Positions 6,512 through 9,088 of a stretch of 9,088 nucleotides of DNA are shown here, piece by piece. The notes beneath the pieces were generated by a model that searched no databases, had not been told where the DNA came from, and saw only the letters and a list, made by a program, of their open reading frames with translations. The position numbers were made by a program, and so were the translations under genes. This stretch comes from Ruminococcus sp. (GTDB lineage: Bacteria > Bacillota > Clostridia > Oscillospirales > Ruminococcaceae). The stretch is from the NCBI GenBank assembly GCA_029063695.1, contig JAIDNR010000050.1:1-9088 (forward strand), in the 5' to 3' direction. How positions within the stretch are numbered: position 1 is the stretch's first letter; each line of letters begins with the position of its first letter.

Positions 6512-9088
6512 TCAGAAGAATGACATTTGTGAAGATTCAGGCAATTCACCAAAAGCACCTATGGTTTTCAACATATCTATTGTGGTTTTTGATACACCGC
6601 TTTGTGCCTGAAATTCTTCAATGGAAATGAAACCACCTTCCTGTACAGCTTCATAAATTCCTCTTGCAGCGGTTTCACCTACTCCGGACATTGCTGAAAA
6701 CGGTATTCTGAGCTTATTATCCTCAATAAGATAGTCTGTCGCATGGGACTGGAAAAGATCTATCGGCAAAAAACTGTAACCTCTTGAAAGCATTTCATTT
6801 ATAATAAGCAGAATGTCATATAAATCACTTTCTTTTTTGGAACGTCCGTTTCCGAGTTCTTTCAATTCAGCTATTCTTGTACATACAGCAGCTTTTCCCT
6901 GTACAGCAAGTTCCGCATCGAAATCTTCACCACGAACCGAAAAATAGGTTGAATAATACGCAAGAGGTTCATAGAGTTTGAACCAGCCCAGTTTTATTGC
7001 TGCAATAACATACGCCGCCGCATGAGCTTTCGGAAACATATATTTTATTTTAAGACAGCTTTCAATATACCAGTCTGGTACATTGTGACTTTTCAGCATT
7101 TCAATAATTTCAGGTGTAAACTGCTTTGTTGCCTTGCCTTTTCTCGTCCACTCCATAATCTGAAATGCCATGTGTGGTTCAACATCTTTATACAAAAGAT
7201 ATGTCATAATACTGTCACGAGTTCCGATAACGTCGGAAATTGTACATATATTCTGTTCAATCAAATCTTTGGCATTGCCGAGCCATACGTCCGTACCGTG
7301 AGAAAGTCCCGAAATCTGCAAAAAGTCACTGAATTTAGTCGGCTTTGCATCAAGAAGCATTCCTATTGTGAAATTCGTACCCATTTCAGGTATACCGAGA
7401 CTTCCTGTTTTACAGTAAATTTCTTCTGGAGTTACTCCGAGAACAGAGCAGTCAGTACACATCTTTATTACATCAGGGTCAGCAGTAGGAATATCTTTTA
7501 TCTTTCTGCCTGTCAAGTCCTCAAGATGCTTATATAATGTAGGTACAACGTGACCGAGTTCATCAAGTTTAAGAATAGTATCATGCAGGGAATTGAAGTC
7601 AAAGTGAGTTGTAATTACCTCAGAATCGGTTGAATCGGCAGGGTGCTGAACGGGCGTGAAGTCATATACATCATAATCGGACGGCACAACAACCATTCCG
7701 CCGGGGTGCTGTCCTGTAGTACGTTTTATTCCTGTACAGCCTGCCGCAAGACGTGACATTTCACAGTTATTAAGTGTTATGCCGTTTTCTTCACAGTAAT
7801 TTTTTACATAACCGTATGCCGTTTTTTCAGCTACTGCCGATATAGTACCCGCCTTGAAAACGTTTGATTTTCCGAATAACTGTTCTGTGTATCTGTGTGC
7901 CCTTGACTGATATTCGCCCGAGAAATTAAGGTCTATATCGGGAGCTTTGTCGCCGTCAAATCCGAGAAAAGTCTCAAACGGAATATCATGACCCTCACGA
8001 AGCATATCTGCACTGCATTCTGGACAGTTCTTTGCAGGCATATCGAATCCTGAACCATAAGAACCGTCTGTGATAAATTCGCTGTGTTTGCAGTGCGGAC
8101 AGATATAATGCGGTGGCAGCGGATTTACTTCGGATATTCCTGCCATTGATGCAACGAATGATGAGCCGACTGAGCCACGTGAGCCGACAAGATAACCATT
8201 TTCAACTGAGTTCCATACAAGTTTCTGTGCAATAATATAAAGTACGGAGAATCCATGCTTTATAATGGACGATAATTCACGGTCAAGACGTTTTTCAACA
8301 AGTTCTGGAAGCGGATTGCCATAAATTTCATAAGCCTTGTCATGCGTAATCTTAACAAGTTCATCTTCCGCACCATCAATCGTCGGAGTGAAAGTACCTT
8401 TAGGAATCGGACGGACAACTTCAATCATATCAGCAATCATATTTGTATTTGTTATAACTACTTCCTTTGCTTTTTCCTCACCAAGATAAGAAAATTCAGC
8501 AAGCATTTCTTCTGTTGTCCTTAAATATAAAGGTGCTTGATTTTCAGCGTCCTTGAACCCCATGCCTGCGAGTATTATTTTACGGTAAATCGCATCTTTC
8601 GGGTCAATAAAATGAACATCACAGGTAGCACATACAGGGATATTCAGCTTTTCACCGAGTTCAATAATACGGCGGTTATAGTTCTGCAATTCTTCAATAC
8701 TGTTTGCAGAGCCTTCACGTATCATAAATTCATTGTTACAGACAGGCTGAATTTCGAGATAATCATAGAATTTTGCAAGCTTTTCGATTTTTCTTTCGGA
8801 CTGTTTTGCAAGTATAGCTTGAAAAAGTTCACCTGCTTCACAGGCACTGCCGAAAATAAGTCCTTCACGATGCTTTTCAAGTACAGATTTTGGAATCAGT
8901 GGTTTTTTATAGAAATAATCAAGGTTGCTGATTGAAACAAGTTTATACAGATTTTTCAGTCCTGCCTGATTGCGGACAAGAATAATCTGATGATATGATT
9001 TCAGCTTTTTTATTTCAATGTCATCTACAAGCTCATTAAGCTGCTCCAGATGTGTATAATTTCTCTGTGATTTCAGACGGCTTATAAG
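6512..9088 (-). CDS. polC: PolC-type DNA polymerase III alpha subunit, N-terminal part missing
   Basis: This is the replicative polymerase of low-G+C Gram-positives. The frame is open at the window edge. The last 858 residues are seen of a protein usually about 1,400-1,450 long, so the N-terminal domains and the proofreading exonuclease lie outside. The fragment starts in the part of the PHP domain that follows the exonuclease (YHQIILVRNQAGLKNLYKLV, then EGLIFGSACEAGELFQA). Next come GSRGSVGSSF (302-311), a four-cysteine zinc site (Cys330, 333, 355, 358), and the catalytic PDIDLNFSGEYQ with Asp384 and Asp386. The third catalytic Asp509 is in LKLDELGH, 123 residues on, as I recall for Geobacillus PolC. 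Then come FPKAHAAAY (685-693) and a helix-hairpin-helix around GVGETAARGI (802-811). The C-terminal QMSFF matches a sliding-clamp-binding peptide. No frameshift is seen. The TGA stop (6512-6514) directly precedes the his promoter. Confidence 0.97.
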   Translation of the reverse strand, partial: LISRLKSQRNYTHLEQLNELVDDIEIKKLKSYHQIILVRNQAGLKNLYKLVSISNLDYFYKKPLIPKSVLEKHREGLIFGSACEAGELFQAILAKQSERKIEKLAKFYDYLEIQPVCNNEFMIREGSANSIEELQNYNRRIIELGEKLNIPVCATCDVHFIDPKDAIYRKIILAGMGFKDAENQAPLYLRTTEEMLAEFSYLGEEKAKEVVITNTNMIADMIEVVRPIPKGTFTPTIDGAEDELVKITHDKAYEIYGNPLPELVEKRLDRELSSIIKHGFSVLYIIAQKLVWNSVENGYLVGSRGSVGSSFVASMAGISEVNPLPPHYICPHCKHSEFITDGSYGSGFDMPAKNCPECSADMLREGHDIPFETFLGFDGDKAPDIDLNFSGEYQSRAHRYTEQLFGKSNVFKAGTISAVAEKTAYGYVKNYCEENGITLNNCEMSRLAAGCTGIKRTTGQHPGGMVVVPSDYDVYDFTPVQHPADSTDSEVITTHFDFNSLHDTILKLDELGHVVPTLYKHLEDLTGRKIKDIPTADPDVIKMCTDCSVLGVTPEEIYCKTGSLGIPEMGTNFTIGMLLDAKPTKFSDFLQISGLSHGTDVWLGNAKDLIEQNICTISDVIGTRDSIMTYLLYKDVEPHMAFQIMEWTRKGKATKQFTPEIIEMLKSHNVPDWYIESCLKIKYMFPKAHAAAYVIAAIKLGWFKLYEPLAYYSTYFSVRGEDFDAELAVQGKAAVCTRIAELKELGNGRSKKESDLYDILLIINEMLSRGYSFLPIDLFQSHATDYLIEDNKLRIPFSAMSGVGETAARGIYEAVQEGGFISIEEFQAQSGVSKTTIDMLKTIGAFGELPESSQMSFF

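Noticed and set aside
7022..7537. Plus-strand frame of 171 codons opposite polC
   Set aside because: It is entirely antisense to conserved PolC sequence. The Phe/Tyr/His/Cys-rich translation is what the reverse of that gene would give by chance.
8342..8935. Plus-strand frames opposite the 5' visible part of polC
   Set aside because: The polC frame continues without a stop to the window edge with clear PHP-domain similarity, so these frames are shadows.
8726..9088. Internal polC ATG at 8725 as a true start of a shorter gene
   Set aside because: The same frame stays open upstream for 121 more codons that read as conserved PolC PHP sequence, so the gene simply continues past the window edge.

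Overview
The window holds the 3' part of polC and a compact histidine biosynthesis operon, all on the minus strand, so transcription runs from high to low coordinates. The short HisG paired with HisZ, a Gram-positive PolC replicase, strong AAAGGAGG-type ribosome binding sites and moderate G+C (about 45% in sampled blocks) point to a Bacillota member of class Clostridia. A Ruminococcus-like (Oscillospiraceae) organism is my best guess, from general resemblance and not from a database match.

Layout in transcription order: (1) 9088-6512, polC, open at the window edge, with the last 858 residues visible; (2) 6511-6427, an 85-base gap with a very good sigma-A-type promoter, two overlapping or adjacent inverted repeats that could be operators, and the hisZ ribosome binding site; (3) 6426-320, hisZ-hisG-hisD-hisC-hisB-hisH-hisA, with junctions ranging from a 15-base gap to an 11-base overlap; (4) 333-1, an unrecognised reading frame that starts inside the end of hisA and runs off the window. 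It is much more A+T-rich (about 31% G+C) than the his genes.

Together the his genes cover ATP phosphoribosyltransferase (HisG with its regulatory partner HisZ), ProFAR isomerisation (HisA), the glutaminase half of IGP synthase (HisH), IGP dehydratase (HisB), histidinol-phosphate aminotransferase (HisC) and histidinol dehydrogenase (HisD). HisF, HisI/HisE and a histidinol-phosphate phosphatase are not visible. They must lie elsewhere if the pathway is complete.

No RNA genes, insertion sequences, CRISPR arrays or convincing terminators were seen. The window is mostly ordinary housekeeping sequence. The parts worth a second look are the his promoter/operator region and the low-G+C reading frame attached to hisA.
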